A stretch of 64,000 nt of DNA from Paraburkholderia heleia NBRC 101817 (GCF_000739775.1 NZ_BBJH01000013.1:62001-126000); one strand, 5' to 3'; positions 40,701 to 50,015 are shown, numbered from the stretch's first letter. Notes: generated by a model not told the origin, from the sequence alone. Numbers and translations are program-made.

Positions 40701-41982
40701 GCCGCTGCCCGAGTACGCGGCTGGCTTCGCCGGGCGTGTGGGCGGCGAGCGTTTCGGCGGGGGCGGCCTGCTGGAAGCGCTGATCGCCGACGTGCGCGAG
40801 CAAAAGCAGGTCGCCCTGAAGTCCGCCGACTTCAAGCTGGAGACGCTGCCCGCGCACCTCTTCATGAACTTCAAGGTGATCGACGAGCACGGCCGCCAGC
40901 TCGCGATGGGCCGCAACCTCGCGCAACTGCGCGCCGAACTCGGCGCGCAGGCGCAGCAGCAATTTCAGAAGCTCGCGAGCGCGACGGCGCTCGCCGCGCT
41001 CGAAACGCACGCGCAGGGCGGCGAGGCAGCGCAGAACGCGCAGGCCGAGCGCGTGGCGGGCAACAACGCGCCGCCAAAGGGCAACGCGCCGCATACGCCC
41101 GTGCCGGGCGACGCCGCGCCTGCCACCGCGCTCTACGAAAACCTCACGACGTGGAATTTCGGCAAGCTACCCGAACTACTGGAAATCCGCCGCGGTGGAC
41201 AGACGCTGTTCGGCTATCCGGCGCTCGTCGATCGCGGCACGCATTGCGATGTCGAAGTGTTCGATTCGCCGGAGGAGGCCGCGCGTATTCATCGCGCGGG
41301 GCTGCGTCGATTGTTCGCGCTGCAGCTGCGTGAGCCGATCCGCTACCTGGAGAAGAACCTGCCGGGCCTGCGCGAGATGGCGATGCAGTTCATGGCGCGC
41401 GCCACACAGGAGGAACTGCGCGACCAACTGGTCGAACTCGCGCTCGACCGCGCCTGCCTGCAAGACCCGCTGCCCGACGACGACGCGAGCTTCCACGCGC
41501 GCAAGGACGAAGGCCGCGGACGTCTCTCGCTGCTCGCGCAGGAAATCGCGCGTCTGGTGGGGCAGATTCTCGCGGAATACACGTCGTTGGCCAAAAAACT
41601 CGTGCAGGCCAAGGCCTTCGGCGCGCCGGCAGCGGACATGCAGGCGCAGGTCGACGCGCTCATCAGCAAGCGCTTCATTCTGGAGACGCCCTATGCGCAG
41701 CTCGTGCATTTTCCGCGCTATCTGAAGGGCGTCGCGCTGCGCATCGACAAGCTGCGCGCCGACCCTGCACGCGACGCGCGCCAGGCCGCCGAATTCCAGC
41801 CGCTCGCGCAGCAGTACCAGCGCGCGCTTTCGCAGCGTGGCGGCGTGTTCGATCCGCGACTTGCGGAGTTCCGCTGGCTGCTCGAAGAACTGCGCATCTC
41901 ACTCTTCGCGCAGGAATTGCGCACACCGATGCCGGTTTCGGTCAAGCGCCTCTACAAGGTTTGGGAATCGATGCAGCGATAA
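37774..41982 (+). CDS. hrpA: ATP-dependent RNA helicase HrpA, 1402 aa
   Basis: HrpA is a large DEAH-box helicase linked to mRNA processing and ribosome rescue. Residues 1-90 are a disordered tail rich in Gln, Thr and Arg with three exact 12-bp DNA repeats. Walker A SGETGSGKTTQLPK is near residue 130, DEAH in IIIDEAHERSLN near 228, then TSATI, and the motif VI region QRAGRCGR near 450. The C-terminal 700 residues include the HrpA-type domain. The length is typical (E. coli about 1300 aa) apart from the added tail. Confidence 0.93.
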   Translation: MSNVPKRPASAQGSNTPAGKQTAQDGAKAKSASQKYGGGQKPASSDKLAALAGGGARAQDKRAAQTQPQTQRQTQRQTQRQTPPRAPRTNVEPNKIPPVTFPEALPVSGRREEIARAIARNQVVIVSGETGSGKTTQLPKIALALGRGLGAGGTGLIGHTQPRRIAASATARRIADELNTPFGEVVGYKVRFTDNLSPGASVKLMTDGILLAETQTDPLLKAYDTIIIDEAHERSLNIDFLLGYLKEILPRRPDLKLIVTSATIDADRFARHFGSEAKPAPVIEVSGRLYPVEVRYRPVQEDSPAVKNAQGTTGREKGAKSQRDTDRDLMEAIVDAVDELCREGSGDVLVFLPGEREIRDAAQALRKHHPPHTEILPLFARLSAQEQERVFKPSNARRIVLATNVAETSLTVPGIRYVIDTGLARVKRYSYRNKVEQLQIEPIAQAAANQRAGRCGRVADGICIRLYEEADFIARPRFSDPEILRSSLAAVILRMKSLHLTAIETFPFIEPPPGRAIADGYQLLNELGAVDDDNALTPLGRELARLPLDPRVGRMILGARDEQALREVLIIASALSVQDPRDRPIEAQEQADQAHRRFADERSEFLQWLRIWAWFEEAVAHKKSNRQLLDACRANFLSHLRLREWRDVHSQLLTVVREHGWRINEADATYEQIHHALLTGLLGNIGLKADDEPHYLGARGIKFHLWPGSALVKKAGRWVVAAELVETSRLYARCIAKIEPEWLEKVGAHLLKRSLSEPHWEKRAAQVSAFERGVLYGLPVYQRRRVAFGKQDPARARELFIRGALVEGEFDTKLAFFAHNRKLLADIEQLEHKSRRQDVLVDDELIYGFYDQAIPESIYSGTSFERWYRDEVRKGGQPEDKLRLLYLSRDDLMRHEAAGVTTDLFPKRMTMSGVAMALTYHFEPGSPRDGVTLAVPLYALNQVDARRCEWLVPGMLKEKAQLLLKSLPQKLRRHCVPLPEYAAGFAGRVGGERFGGGGLLEALIADVREQKQVALKSADFKLETLPAHLFMNFKVIDEHGRQLAMGRNLAQLRAELGAQAQQQFQKLASATALAALETHAQGGEAAQNAQAERVAGNNAPPKGNAPHTPVPGDAAPATALYENLTTWNFGKLPELLEIRRGGQTLFGYPALVDRGTHCDVEVFDSPEEAARIHRAGLRRLFALQLREPIRYLEKNLPGLREMAMQFMARATQEELRDQLVELALDRACLQDPLPDDDASFHARKDEGRGRLSLLAQEIARLVGQILAEYTSLAKKLVQAKAFGAPAADMQAQVDALISKRFILETPYAQLVHFPRYLKGVALRIDKLRADPARDARQAAEFQPLAQQYQRALSQRGGVFDPRLAEFRWLLEELRISLFAQELRTPMPVSVKRLYKVWESMQR
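37981..38016 (+). repeat. 12-bp in-frame tandem repeat in hrpA
   Basis: ACGCAACGGCAG occurs three times without change, preceded by a slightly different copy at 37969-37980. It encodes the Gln-Thr-Gln-Arg repeats of the HrpA N-terminal tail. Copy-number change would add or remove four residues without shifting the frame. Confidence 0.9.
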
Positions 41983-42127
41983 CGCGTATTACGGGCCATA
42001 ACAGGGGGCAGTCGTGTTCGAAAGAGGGGCGCTTAATTGCGTCTCTTTAATGTGTCAAGGGCACTACGTCAACCTTGCGTGCAGGTAGACGTTCTACAAT
42101 CACGAATCTGCCCGGGAACGATTCTTC

Positions 42128-43153
42128 ATGCCGAACGACAACACCTTTAGCCGCACCGCCGCCAAGGCCGCAACGTTTGCGCTCGCTTGCGCAGCGACCG
42201 TTGCCACTTTCGCCTCCACGGCCGCCTACGCGAACAACATCATCGTCCTGAATTCGGGTGAAGCCACGCTGAGCCTCATCGACGACAAGACGCACGAAGT
42301 CGTCGGCACCGTGCCCACCGGCAAGGAACCGCATCACCTCTTTCCCACGCCGGACAACACCTCGCTGATCGTCGCGAACTCGGTGTCGAACAATCTCATG
42401 TTCGTCGATCCGAAGACCGGCAAGCCGCAGCGCTGGATCGAAAACGTCGAAGACCCGTACCAGCTCGGCTTCTCGCCCGACCGCAAGTGGTTCGTCACCA
42501 CGGGCCTGCGCCTCGACCGCCTCGATATCTATAACTACGCGGGCGGCAGCAACATCACGCTCGCCAAACGCCTGCCGCTCTCGGCCATGCCGAGCCACCT
42601 GGCGTTCACGAACGACAGCCGCACCGTGTTCGTTTCGCTGCAGGTTTCGGGCGAAATCGCGGCGGTCGATCTGCCGACGCAGAAGGTGCTCTGGAAGATG
42701 AAGGTCGGTGCCGCACCGGCGGGCCTGTGGCTCACGCCCGGCGACAAGTATCTGCTCGTCGGCATGACGGGCGCCGACTACGTGGCGGTGGTGGACTGGC
42801 GCAACCAGAAGATCGTCAAGACGATCGAGGTGGGCAAGGCCGCGCACAACTTCCGCTCGCTCGTGGACGGCCGCCATGTGCTGGTGTCGAGCCGCGTCGC
42901 GAACGTCATCAGCATCATCGACGAGGAAACGCTCGAAAAGACCGGCGAGATCAGCGGCCTGATGCCCGGCCCCGACGACATGGAACTCACCGCCGACAAG
43001 CGCTACCTGTGGGTGACGTTCCGCTTCGCGAAGCACATCGGCCTCATCGACATGCAGACGAAGAAGCTCATCAAGACCATTGCCGTGGGCCGCTCGCCGC
43101 ATGGCATCTACTTCTACGATCGCGCGCCCGTCACGGCGCCGAACGGGGCTTAA
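42128..43153 (+). CDS. Exported YncE-type beta-propeller protein, 341 aa
   Basis: A signal peptide (residues 1-36: FALACAATVATFASTAAYAN) is followed by repeated blades of the pattern V-D-x-x-T-x-x-V/x-x-x-x-V-G-x-x-P (GTVPTGKEPHHLFPTPDN, AVDLPTQKVLW, AVGRSPHGIYF). YncE and related periplasmic seven-blade propellers bind partners or cofactors; no catalytic residues are evident. It starts 145 bases after hrpA, with the sterol-desaturase-family gene 15 bases downstream, so those two likely form an operon. Confidence 0.8.
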   Translation: MPNDNTFSRTAAKAATFALACAATVATFASTAAYANNIIVLNSGEATLSLIDDKTHEVVGTVPTGKEPHHLFPTPDNTSLIVANSVSNNLMFVDPKTGKPQRWIENVEDPYQLGFSPDRKWFVTTGLRLDRLDIYNYAGGSNITLAKRLPLSAMPSHLAFTNDSRTVFVSLQVSGEIAAVDLPTQKVLWKMKVGAAPAGLWLTPGDKYLLVGMTGADYVAVVDWRNQKIVKTIEVGKAAHNFRSLVDGRHVLVSSRVANVISIIDEETLEKTGEISGLMPGPDDMELTADKRYLWVTFRFAKHIGLIDMQTKKLIKTIAVGRSPHGIYFYDRAPVTAPNGA

Positions 43154-43168
43154 GGCGACGGGACGCGC

Positions 43169-44227
43169 ATGGATACGGTGGCGTCGTTGCTGGCCTTCGT
43201 CGCGCACGCGGGGCAGTCGGTGGTCGCGTCGGCGGACGACCTCGTCTCCTGGCTGCAAACGCTCCTCTACATCGACCTCATTCAGCCGCTGCTCTTTCAC
43301 GTCGGCATGATGGACGTGGACGAAGACACCTACGACGCGCTCTACTGGGTGATCGTGGGTCTGCTCGAAGTGGGCCTGATGTATGCGCTGCTGCGCCCCC
43401 TCGAAGCGCTCGTGCCCGCGCAGAAGTGGCGCGACCGCAAGGGCGTAGGCGTCGATGCGCTCTACACGTGGATCACGCGCCTCGGCATTCTGAACCTGCT
43501 GTTCTTCTTCACGGTGCAGCCGTTCTTCGACCGTGCGCAGAGCGCGCTGCGGCTCATGGGCGTGAAGACGGTGGACCTCGACAATCTGTGGCCGGGCGTG
43601 ACCACGCAGCCGCTCGTGGCGTTCGCGATCTACCTCGTGGTGCTCGACTTCTTCAGCTACTGGTATCACCGGCTTTCGCATCGCTACGGGGTCTGGTGGG
43701 AGCTGCACGCCGTGCATCACAGCCAGCGCAAGATGTCGCTCTGGTGCGATGACCGCAACCACCTGCTCGACGTGATCGGCCAGTCGTGCATGTTCGCCGC
43801 CGTGGCGCTCGTGATCGGCGTGCCGCCCGCGCAATTCGTGGTGCTCGTCGCGCTCACGAACTTCGTGCAGAGCGTGCAGCACGCCAATATTCGCGTGCAT
43901 TTCGGCTGGCTCGGCGAGCGGCTCGTGGTGAGCCCGCGTTTTCACCGCCGCCATCACGCCATCGGCTACGGCCACGAGGGCACTCACTATGGCTGCAACT
44001 TCGGCGTGCTGTTTCCCTGGTGGGACATGCTGTTCGGCAGCGCGTCGTTCAATCGCGAGATCGAGCCCACGGGCATTCGCGACCAGCTCGAAGGCGTGAG
44101 CTATGGCGAAGGCTTCTGGGCGCAGCAGGGTTATGCGTTTGCCCGTATCGCGCGGCGCCTGCGTTCGCATTCCCGCGCCGCCGCTAGCGCGCCGGCCGAG
44201 GCGCGCGACGACGCCACCGTGACCTGA
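43169..44227 (+). CDS. Sterol desaturase / fatty acid hydroxylase family membrane protein, 352 aa
   Basis: This di-iron membrane enzyme family is marked by clustered His motifs: WYHRLSHRYG near residue 169, HAVHHSQ near 184, and RFHRRHHAIGYGHEGTHYG near 258. Four to five membrane helices lie between residues 55 and 240. Members hydroxylate or desaturate lipids using oxygen. The real substrate is unknown. A Ser/Ala tail ends the protein. Linkage to the propeller gene suggests a shared envelope-lipid role, but that is inference. Confidence 0.82.
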   Translation: MDTVASLLAFVAHAGQSVVASADDLVSWLQTLLYIDLIQPLLFHVGMMDVDEDTYDALYWVIVGLLEVGLMYALLRPLEALVPAQKWRDRKGVGVDALYTWITRLGILNLLFFFTVQPFFDRAQSALRLMGVKTVDLDNLWPGVTTQPLVAFAIYLVVLDFFSYWYHRLSHRYGVWWELHAVHHSQRKMSLWCDDRNHLLDVIGQSCMFAAVALVIGVPPAQFVVLVALTNFVQSVQHANIRVHFGWLGERLVVSPRFHRRHHAIGYGHEGTHYGCNFGVLFPWWDMLFGSASFNREIEPTGIRDQLEGVSYGEGFWAQQGYAFARIARRLRSHSRAAASAPAEARDDATVT

Positions 44228-44376
44228 TTGGCCGGCGCGGCGTACACGCGCGTCCTGGCGCTTGCTCGCACCCGTCTTACCCGCCATGCGCGCGGTGGTT
44301 TATGCTGTCGGCTTGGTCGCACCGATTTCGCCGACACCGTGTTCTCTACCCGTCCTCTTCGCCGTATTCCGCTCGC

Positions 44377-45210
44377 ATGAATGACCTGTTGCGCTCGTTC
44401 GGACGCGCGCTCGCGAGCGTGTTCCATCCCGCCATGCTGCTTCTCACCTTCGTGCCATTTCTCGTCGCGGCGGCAGTGTGGGGCGCCGTGCTCTATGTGT
44501 TCTGGCAGCCGCTGCTCGACCTGATGCGTGGCGCGCTCGCGAACTGGCCGTCGACGGCCTACCTCTATCACCTCTTCGACGCGCTCGGCTTCGGCTGGCT
44601 GCGCGCGACGATCGCGCCGTTTCTCGTCATCATCCTGACGATTCCGCTCATCGTGATCACGGTGCTGCTGCTGATCGTCGCGATTTCGATGCCGCGCGTG
44701 ATCCGCCATCTTTCGAAGCGCCAGTACGGAATGCTCGAGATGCGGCGCGGCGGCATCTGGTACGGCAGCCTGTTCTATTCGCTCGTGACGACCGTCGTCT
44801 GCCTGATTGTGATGATCGTGACGCTGCCGCTGTGGCTCATTCCGCCGTTCTTCGCGCTCATTCCGCCGCTGCTGTGGGGCTGGCTCACGTATCGCGTGAT
44901 GACCTACGACGCGCTCGCGCTGCACGCAAGCGTCGAGGAGCGCCGCGCGCTGGTGCGCAGTCACCGCCTGCCGCTGCTCGTGATCGGCGTGGTGAGCGGG
45001 CTGCTCGGCTCGCTGCCCACGGCGATCTGGGCCGTGTCCGCGTGGCTGCTGCTGTTCTTCCCGGTGCTCGCGGCGGTGACCATCTGGATCTATGCGTTCA
45101 TTCTGGTGTTCACGGCGCTCTGGTTCGGGCACTACTGCCTGCGCGCGCTGCAGCGCATGCGCGCGCACGAAGTGCAGCAGGCGTCCGGTGACGCGACGAT
45201 CGTGCACTAA
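44377..45210 (+). CDS. EI24 domain-containing membrane protein, 277 aa
   Basis: ATG 44377 opens a protein with about six membrane helices. The repeated hydrophobic blocks (VPFLVAAAVWGAVLYVF, FLVIILTIPLIVITVLLLI, LVTTVVCLIVMIVTLPLWLI) and the HLSKRQYGMLEMRRGGIW loop fit the EI24/CysZ-like family. Some members handle sulfate or lipids; here no substrate can be named. The gene follows the hydroxylase gene after 149 bases and precedes the CinA-N gene. Confidence 0.75.
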   Translation: MNDLLRSFGRALASVFHPAMLLLTFVPFLVAAAVWGAVLYVFWQPLLDLMRGALANWPSTAYLYHLFDALGFGWLRATIAPFLVIILTIPLIVITVLLLIVAISMPRVIRHLSKRQYGMLEMRRGGIWYGSLFYSLVTTVVCLIVMIVTLPLWLIPPFFALIPPLLWGWLTYRVMTYDALALHASVEERRALVRSHRLPLLVIGVVSGLLGSLPTAIWAVSAWLLLFFPVLAAVTIWIYAFILVFTALWFGHYCLRALQRMRAHEVQQASGDATIVH

Positions 45211-45245
45211 CGCTTAATCATCAAGACAATCCAGCGAGGCGACAC

Positions 45246-46103
45246 ATGGCATTTGGCGTCATCATCATCGGCGACGAGATTCTCTCCGGGCGCCGCCAGG
45301 ACAAGCATCTGCCGAAGGTCATCGAACTGCTCGGCGCGCGCGGCCTCTCGCTCGAGTGGGCACAGTACGTGGGCGACGATCCCGGGCGCATCACCGAGAC
45401 ACTGCGGCGCTCGTTCGCTTCGGGCGACATCGTGTTTTCGACGGGCGGCATCGGCGCGACGCCGGACGACCACACGCGCCAGTGCGCGGCCGCGGCGCTG
45501 GGCGTGCCGCTCGCGCTGCACCCGGACGCCGGGGCGGCGATCCGCGAGCGCATTCGCGACATGCACACGGGCACCGATCCCGTGAACTACCAGTCGCCCG
45601 AGAATCTGCATCGCTTCCAGATGGGCACGTTCCCGCAGGGCTGCGAGATTATCCCTAACGGCTACAACAAGATTCCGGGCTTTTCGATTCGCGAACACTA
45701 CTTCGTGCCCGGTTTCCCGGTAATGGCATGGCCGATGATCGAGTGGGTGCTCGACACGAAGTACGCGCACCTGCATCACCAGACGCCGCACGCCGAGAAG
45801 TCGCTGCTCGTGTTCGAACTGCCGGAGTCGACGCTCACGCCGCTCATGGAGCACATCGAGCGCGACTTTCCGGGCGTGAGGGTGTTCAGCCTGCCGAGCG
45901 TGGGCGATACGGAGCGCGGCGGCATTTACGCGCGCCGGCATATCGATCTGGGTGTGAAGGGCGAGCCCGAGGCCGTGGCGGCCGCCTTCGTGAAGCTGCG
46001 CGAAGGCGTGCACGAGCTTGGCGGCGACGTGGTCGAGCCGGCGGCGCCGGGTGAAGGCACGCCCCATCGCGAGCACCGCGGCGGGCCGCACGCCGGTTCC
46101 TGA
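45246..46103 (+). CDS. Competence/damage-inducible protein A N-terminal (MoaB/Mog-like) domain protein, 285 aa
   Basis: FGVIIIGDEILSGRRQDKHL at the N-terminus and DIVFSTGGIGATPDDHT near residue 62 are the conserved nucleotide/molybdopterin-type site of the CinA N-terminal domain. A beta-rich second part extends to about residue 265. The C-terminal amidase domain of full CinA is absent, so this is the single-domain form common in many bacteria. It may hydrolyse ADP-ribose-type compounds or bind molybdopterin; the exact activity is not settled by sequence. Confidence 0.82.
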   Translation: MAFGVIIIGDEILSGRRQDKHLPKVIELLGARGLSLEWAQYVGDDPGRITETLRRSFASGDIVFSTGGIGATPDDHTRQCAAAALGVPLALHPDAGAAIRERIRDMHTGTDPVNYQSPENLHRFQMGTFPQGCEIIPNGYNKIPGFSIREHYFVPGFPVMAWPMIEWVLDTKYAHLHHQTPHAEKSLLVFELPESTLTPLMEHIERDFPGVRVFSLPSVGDTERGGIYARRHIDLGVKGEPEAVAAAFVKLREGVHELGGDVVEPAAPGEGTPHREHRGGPHAGS

Positions 46104-46218
46104 ATCAGCAGGGGATGGTGCGCCGCGTGCGGCTCGAGGGCCGGCGGCGCATCATCGGCGTGTCACACGGGGCGCTCAGAGTGGCCCGTCGGGTCCAGGC
46201 GGGGCGGGTCTTACGGTT

Positions 46219-46683
46219 TTACGCACCGATCCACGGCAGGCCGCGGAAGCACCAGCCGGTAACGGTCTTGCGGTGCCCCTGACCGTCCTTGTCGCCTTCG
46301 AAGCCTTCGAGCAGGTCGTAGGCTTTCGTGAAGCCGGCCTTAGCGGCCTCGATGGCGGCAAGCTTGGAGCGCGCGGCGCTGCGGCACAGGAACAGCACGG
46401 GCGCGTCGGTTTGCACGGCGCTCTTGAGCTGGGTGAGGAACTCGGCGTTGGGCACGCCGCCCGGATAGCGGGTCCATTCGACGTGCGAATACTGGCCGTC
46501 GCCCACCACGGGACGGCCGACCCAGTCGAGTTCTGCGCGCGTGCGCACGTCGACGAGGCGCGCACGCGGGTCGAGCTGCAGAAGCTCGAATGCCTCTGCG
46601 GGCGATACCGCGCCCGCGTAGGGCAGCTGGTTCTCGACGCGGCGCTTCTCGGCCTGGGCGTATAACTGTTCGAGCGTACTCAT
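46219..46683 (-). CDS. Rhodanese-like domain protein, 154 aa
   Basis: The start at ATG 46683 (MSTLEQLYAQAEKRRVENQL) is preferred to the longer frame, which runs into the divergent promoter. ARLVDVRTRAELDWVGRP and APVLFLCRSAARSKLAA, with the catalytic Cys, mark a rhodanese fold; the loop CRSAARS differs from the classic CRxGx[KR]. It may transfer sulfur or act as a sulfur-sensing protein. It is divergent from glnA and probably unrelated to nitrogen control. Confidence 0.85.
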   Translation of the reverse strand: MSTLEQLYAQAEKRRVENQLPYAGAVSPAEAFELLQLDPRARLVDVRTRAELDWVGRPVVGDGQYSHVEWTRYPGGVPNAEFLTQLKSAVQTDAPVLFLCRSAARSKLAAIEAAKAGFTKAYDLLEGFEGDKDGQGHRKTVTGWCFRGLPWIGA

Positions 46684-46813
46684 GACAACGGATCTCCTGT
46701 TTCGCGTTGGACCAAAAAACCATTCTAGCGCGTGGGGACGGAGCGGGCAGGATGGTCTGGACGAGGCGAAAACCGTACCGCGCGATGCACTGGGCGGCAC
46801 GCAAGTGGCGAGA

Positions 46814-46860
46814 TGCATTGGTATGGTGCATGTGACGCGTTATGCACCATAATGAAGAGG
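46814..46860. promoter_or_regulatory. NtrC enhancer-type sites upstream of glnA
   Basis: TGCATTGGTATGGTGCA (46814-46830) matches the NtrC palindrome TGCAC(N)7GGTGCA in both arms and its 17-base length. A second, weaker copy starts with TGCACCA at 46843. The first arm also pairs with the second (ATGGTGCA and TGCACCAT). They lie about 140-190 bases ahead of the sigma-54 promoter, a normal enhancer distance. Confidence 0.7.
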
Positions 46861-46999
46861 GATTCGCGCGCCAAATCCGGGATTGCACGTATTTGGTGCC
46901 GATGAGCCGTCATGCTGGCGGCTCCATAAATGCGCGGCGCACGATTTTTGACTCCAAGTGCGTGTCGCGAAAGGGATTTGCGCCACGTTGGCGCATGCA

Positions 47000-47016
47000 T
47001 GGCATGGAAGCTGCTT
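47000..47016 (+). promoter_or_regulatory. Sigma-54 promoter of glnA
   Basis: TGGCATGGAAGCTGCTT has the GG at -24 and GC at -12 separated by the required 10 bases (consensus TGGCAC-N5-TTGCW). Transcription would start near 47026, about 125 bases ahead of the glnA ATG. The rest of the stretch from 46861 to 47150 shows no gene. Confidence 0.7.
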
Positions 47017-47150
47017 CATACGTCCCGATCGATTCGCAGCCGGCCAGCCGGGGTCAGCAGGACGGACCCGGAAAGGAGGCGGCCGGCGGGGATCAACAAG
47101 ATTGGGACGGCGGCAGCGTTCGCCGAAATCGTTAATCAGGAGAATAGGTT

Positions 47151-48566
47151 ATGAGTAAATCCGTGGCCGACGTCATGCAACTCGTCAAGGACGAAGACGT
47201 CAAGTTTGTCGACTTCCGCTTCACGGACACGCGCGGCAAGGAGCAGCACGTTTCGGTTCCGCTGTCGGCATTCGACGAAGACAAGTTCGAGTCGGGTCAT
47301 GCGTTTGACGGTTCGTCGATTGCCGGCTGGAAGGGCATCGAAGCCTCGGACATGCTGCTCGTGCCGGACCCGAACACGGCCTTCATCGACCCGTTCTACG
47401 AAGAATCGACGCTCGTGCTGACCTGCGACGTGGTCGAGCCGGCCGACGGCAAGGGCTACGAGCGCGACCCGCGTTCGCTCGCCAAGCGCGCTGAAGCGTA
47501 CCTGAAGAGCACGGGCCTCGGCGACACGGCCTTCTTCGGTCCGGAGCCGGAATTCTTCATTTTCGATTCGGTCCAGTGGAATACGGATCAGTCGGGCTGC
47601 TTCGTGAAGATCGGCTCGGATGAAGCACCGTGGTCGTCGGGCCGCGAAATCGAAGGCGGCAACACGGGTCACCGTCCTGGCACGAAGGGCGGCTACTTCC
47701 CGGTCGCGCCGGTCGACACGTTCCAGGACATCCGCTCGGAAATGTGCCTGCTGCTCGAGCAGATCGGCATTCCGGTCGAAGTGCACCACCACGAAGTGGC
47801 GGGCCAGGGCCAGAACGAAATCGGCACGAAGTTCTCGACGCTGGTTCAGCGCGCAGACTGGACGCAACAACTGAAGTACATTGTCCACAACGTCGCGCAC
47901 ACGTACGGCAAGACGGCGACGTTCATGCCGAAGCCGGTCGTCGGCGACAACGGTTCGGGCATGCACGTTCACCAGTCGATCTGGAAGGACGGCCAAAACC
48001 TGTTCGCGGGTAACGGCTACGCCGGTCTGTCCGAATTCGCGCTGTTCTACATCGGCGGCATCATCAAGCACGCTCGCGCGCTGAACGCCATCACGAACCC
48101 GGGCACGAACTCGTACAAGCGTCTCGTGCCGCACTTCGAAGCGCCGGTCAAGCTCGCTTACTCGGCACGCAACCGTTCGGCATCGATCCGTATTCCGCAC
48201 GTGTCGAACCCGAAGGGCCGCCGTATCGAAACGCGCTTCCCGGATCCGCTCGCCAACCCGTACCTGTGCTTCTCGGCACTGATGATGGCCGGTCTGGACG
48301 GCGTGCAGAACAAGATCCACCCGGGCGAAGCCGCCGACAAGAACCTGTACGACCTGCCGCCGGAAGAGGATGCAAAGATCCCGACCGTTTGCGCCGGCCT
48401 CGACCAGGCGCTCGAAGCGCTCGACAAGGATCGCGAGTTCCTGACGCGCGGCGGTGTGTTCACCGACGGCATGATCGACGCGTACCTCGCGCTGAAGGAA
48501 AGCGAACTGCAACGCGTGCGTATGACCACGCACCCGGTCGAGTTCGAACTGTACTACTCGCTGTAA
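47151..48566 (+). CDS. glnA: Glutamine synthetase type I, 471 aa
   Basis: GlnA makes glutamine from glutamate, ammonia and ATP and forms dodecamers. Visible landmarks: FDGSSIAGW near residue 52, [10 protein letters not shown] with catalytic Glu near residues 127-136, GSGMHVHQS near residue 266, and the adenylylation site Tyr400 in [10 protein letters not shown]. The length equals the family. The ATG follows AGGAGA. It heads the glnA-ntrB-ntrC block and is preceded by NtrC sites and a sigma-54 promoter, so it should be induced by nitrogen limitation. Confidence 0.97.
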   Translation: MSKSVADVMQLVKDEDVKFVDFRFTDTRGKEQHVSVPLSAFDEDKFESGHAFDGSSIAGWKGIEASDMLLVPDPNTAFIDPFYEESTLVLTCDVVEPADGKGYERDPRSLAKRAEAYLKSTGLGDTAFFGPEPEFFIFDSVQWNTDQSGCFVKIGSDEAPWSSGREIEGGNTGHRPGTKGGYFPVAPVDTFQDIRSEMCLLLEQIGIPVEVHHHEVAGQGQNEIGTKFSTLVQRADWTQQLKYIVHNVAHTYGKTATFMPKPVVGDNGSGMHVHQSIWKDGQNLFAGNGYAGLSEFALFYIGGIIKHARALNAITNPGTNSYKRLVPHFEAPVKLAYSARNRSASIRIPHVSNPKGRRIETRFPDPLANPYLCFSALMMAGLDGVQNKIHPGEAADKNLYDLPPEEDAKIPTVCAGLDQALEALDKDREFLTRGGVFTDGMIDAYLALKESELQRVRMTTHPVEFELYYSL

Positions 48567-48654
48567 TGGGCGATGGCGCTTCGCTGCACGCTACACAGCG
48601 AAGCGCCGGTTCAGTTTCTTCGACTCGCAGGACGCGTGCGCGTCAGGTCTCCAA

Positions 48655-48678
48655 GGGACGGCGGTGCCGTCCCTTTTT
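48655..48678 (+). terminator. Rho-independent terminator after glnA
   Basis: GGGACGGC and GCCGTCCC form an 8-bp stem with loop GGT, followed by TTTTT. It lies 90 bases after glnA and should separate most glnA transcripts from ntrB-ntrC. Confidence 0.9.
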
Positions 48679-48797
48679 CGTTGGGCCGCCTGGTCGTTTG
48701 TCGACGAGGCGTATTGCCCCGCGTGTTGACCCGCGTATTGACCAGGATTAACGACCAGGACCGTTGCTGGCGCGCCGCATGGCGGCCGGCCTGAAAC

Positions 48798-49940
48798 ATG
48801 GTGCTCAAGAATCTGATCAAGGCAAGAAAGGGCCACGCCGAACCGCTCTCCGACGACGCGCCGCTCGTCGAGTCGGGCCTGTTGCCCGGCTTCGAGGCGC
48901 TGCCCACGGTCGTGCTCGTGCTCGACAAACGCACACTGCGTGTCGCCTTCGCGAATCCTTCGGCAGAGGCAATGCTCGATCTCTCGCGCCGGCAGCTCGC
49001 GCAGATGGCGTGGTCCGATCTCTTCTCGAACGCGGACGAACTGCTCTCGACGATCGCCTCGATCGCCGAGCATCGCTTTCACGCGACGCGGCTCGACGCT
49101 TCGCTGGAACGCCCCGGACGCGAACCGCTGAACGTGCATGTGGTCGTGGGTTTTCTCGAGAGCACGCCCGATTACGTGCTGCTCGAACTCTTCGAGAACG
49201 AGCGGCATTTGCGCAGCGACCGCGAGGAGCGCATTCACGACCTCACGGCGGTGAACAAGCAACTGATCCGCAATCTCGCGCACGAGATCAAGAATCCGCT
49301 CGGCGGTATTCGCGGTGCGGCGCAGTTGCTCGAATTCGAACTCGGCGCGCTGCAGCGCGACGAGCTGCGCGAGTACACGCAGGTGATCATCAAGGAGTCG
49401 GACCGTCTGCAGACGCTCGTCGACCGGCTGCTGGAGCCGCACCGGCATCCGCATATCGTCGGCGACGTGAACGTTCACGAAGTGTGCGAGCGCGTGCGCG
49501 CCGTGATCCTCGCGGAATTCCCGCGCGGTCTCACCATCGAGCGCGACTACGACGTGAGCGTGCCCGACCTGCGCGGCGACAAGGAGCAGCTGATCCAGGC
49601 ACTGCTGAACATCGTGCGCAACGCGGCGCAGGCGCTGCGCGAACGCATTTCCCAGGGCGACGCGCGCATTGAACTGCGCACGCGCATCGCGCGCAAGGTC
49701 ACGATTTCCAGACGCTTGTGCAAGCTGGCACTGGACTTGCATATCACTGACAACGGACCCGGAATTCCCGAGGAGATTCGCGACCGCATCTTCTATCCGC
49801 TCGTCTCCGGACGCGAGGATGGCAGCGGTCTCGGCCTCACGCTCGCGCAGACGTTCGTCCAGCAGCACGACGGACTCATCGAAGTGGATAGCCGGCCGGG
49901 TCACACCGAGTTTCAGATATTGCTGCCGCTCGATAGTTGA
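48798..49940 (+). CDS. ntrB: Nitrogen regulation sensor kinase NtrB, 380 aa
   Basis: NtrB autophosphorylates on His and passes the phosphate to NtrC when nitrogen is low. A PAS-like sensory part covers residues 35-130. The HisKA box NLAHEIKNPLGGIRGAAQL places the phospho-His at 162. The ATP-binding part includes DNGPGIPEEI, then FYPLVSGREDGSGLGLTLAQ (G box). PII protein would control the kinase. The start at ATG 48798 follows the glnA terminator; ntrC begins 75 bases after ntrB. Confidence 0.95.
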   Translation: MVLKNLIKARKGHAEPLSDDAPLVESGLLPGFEALPTVVLVLDKRTLRVAFANPSAEAMLDLSRRQLAQMAWSDLFSNADELLSTIASIAEHRFHATRLDASLERPGREPLNVHVVVGFLESTPDYVLLELFENERHLRSDREERIHDLTAVNKQLIRNLAHEIKNPLGGIRGAAQLLEFELGALQRDELREYTQVIIKESDRLQTLVDRLLEPHRHPHIVGDVNVHEVCERVRAVILAEFPRGLTIERDYDVSVPDLRGDKEQLIQALLNIVRNAAQALRERISQGDARIELRTRIARKVTISRRLCKLALDLHITDNGPGIPEEIRDRIFYPLVSGREDGSGLGLTLAQTFVQQHDGLIEVDSRPGHTEFQILLPLDS

Positions 49941-50015
49941 ATCCGTTGAATCGATAGCCAAGCCTGAATTTAGATTTACCGATACCGCACGCCACCAGGA
50001 CTTCTGACCGATCTT

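Noticed and set aside
42047..44287. A 746-codon minus-strand ORF opposite the propeller and hydroxylase genes
   Set aside because: It is the antisense shadow of two well-supported genes in high-GC DNA, rich in Arg, His and Ala with no domain.
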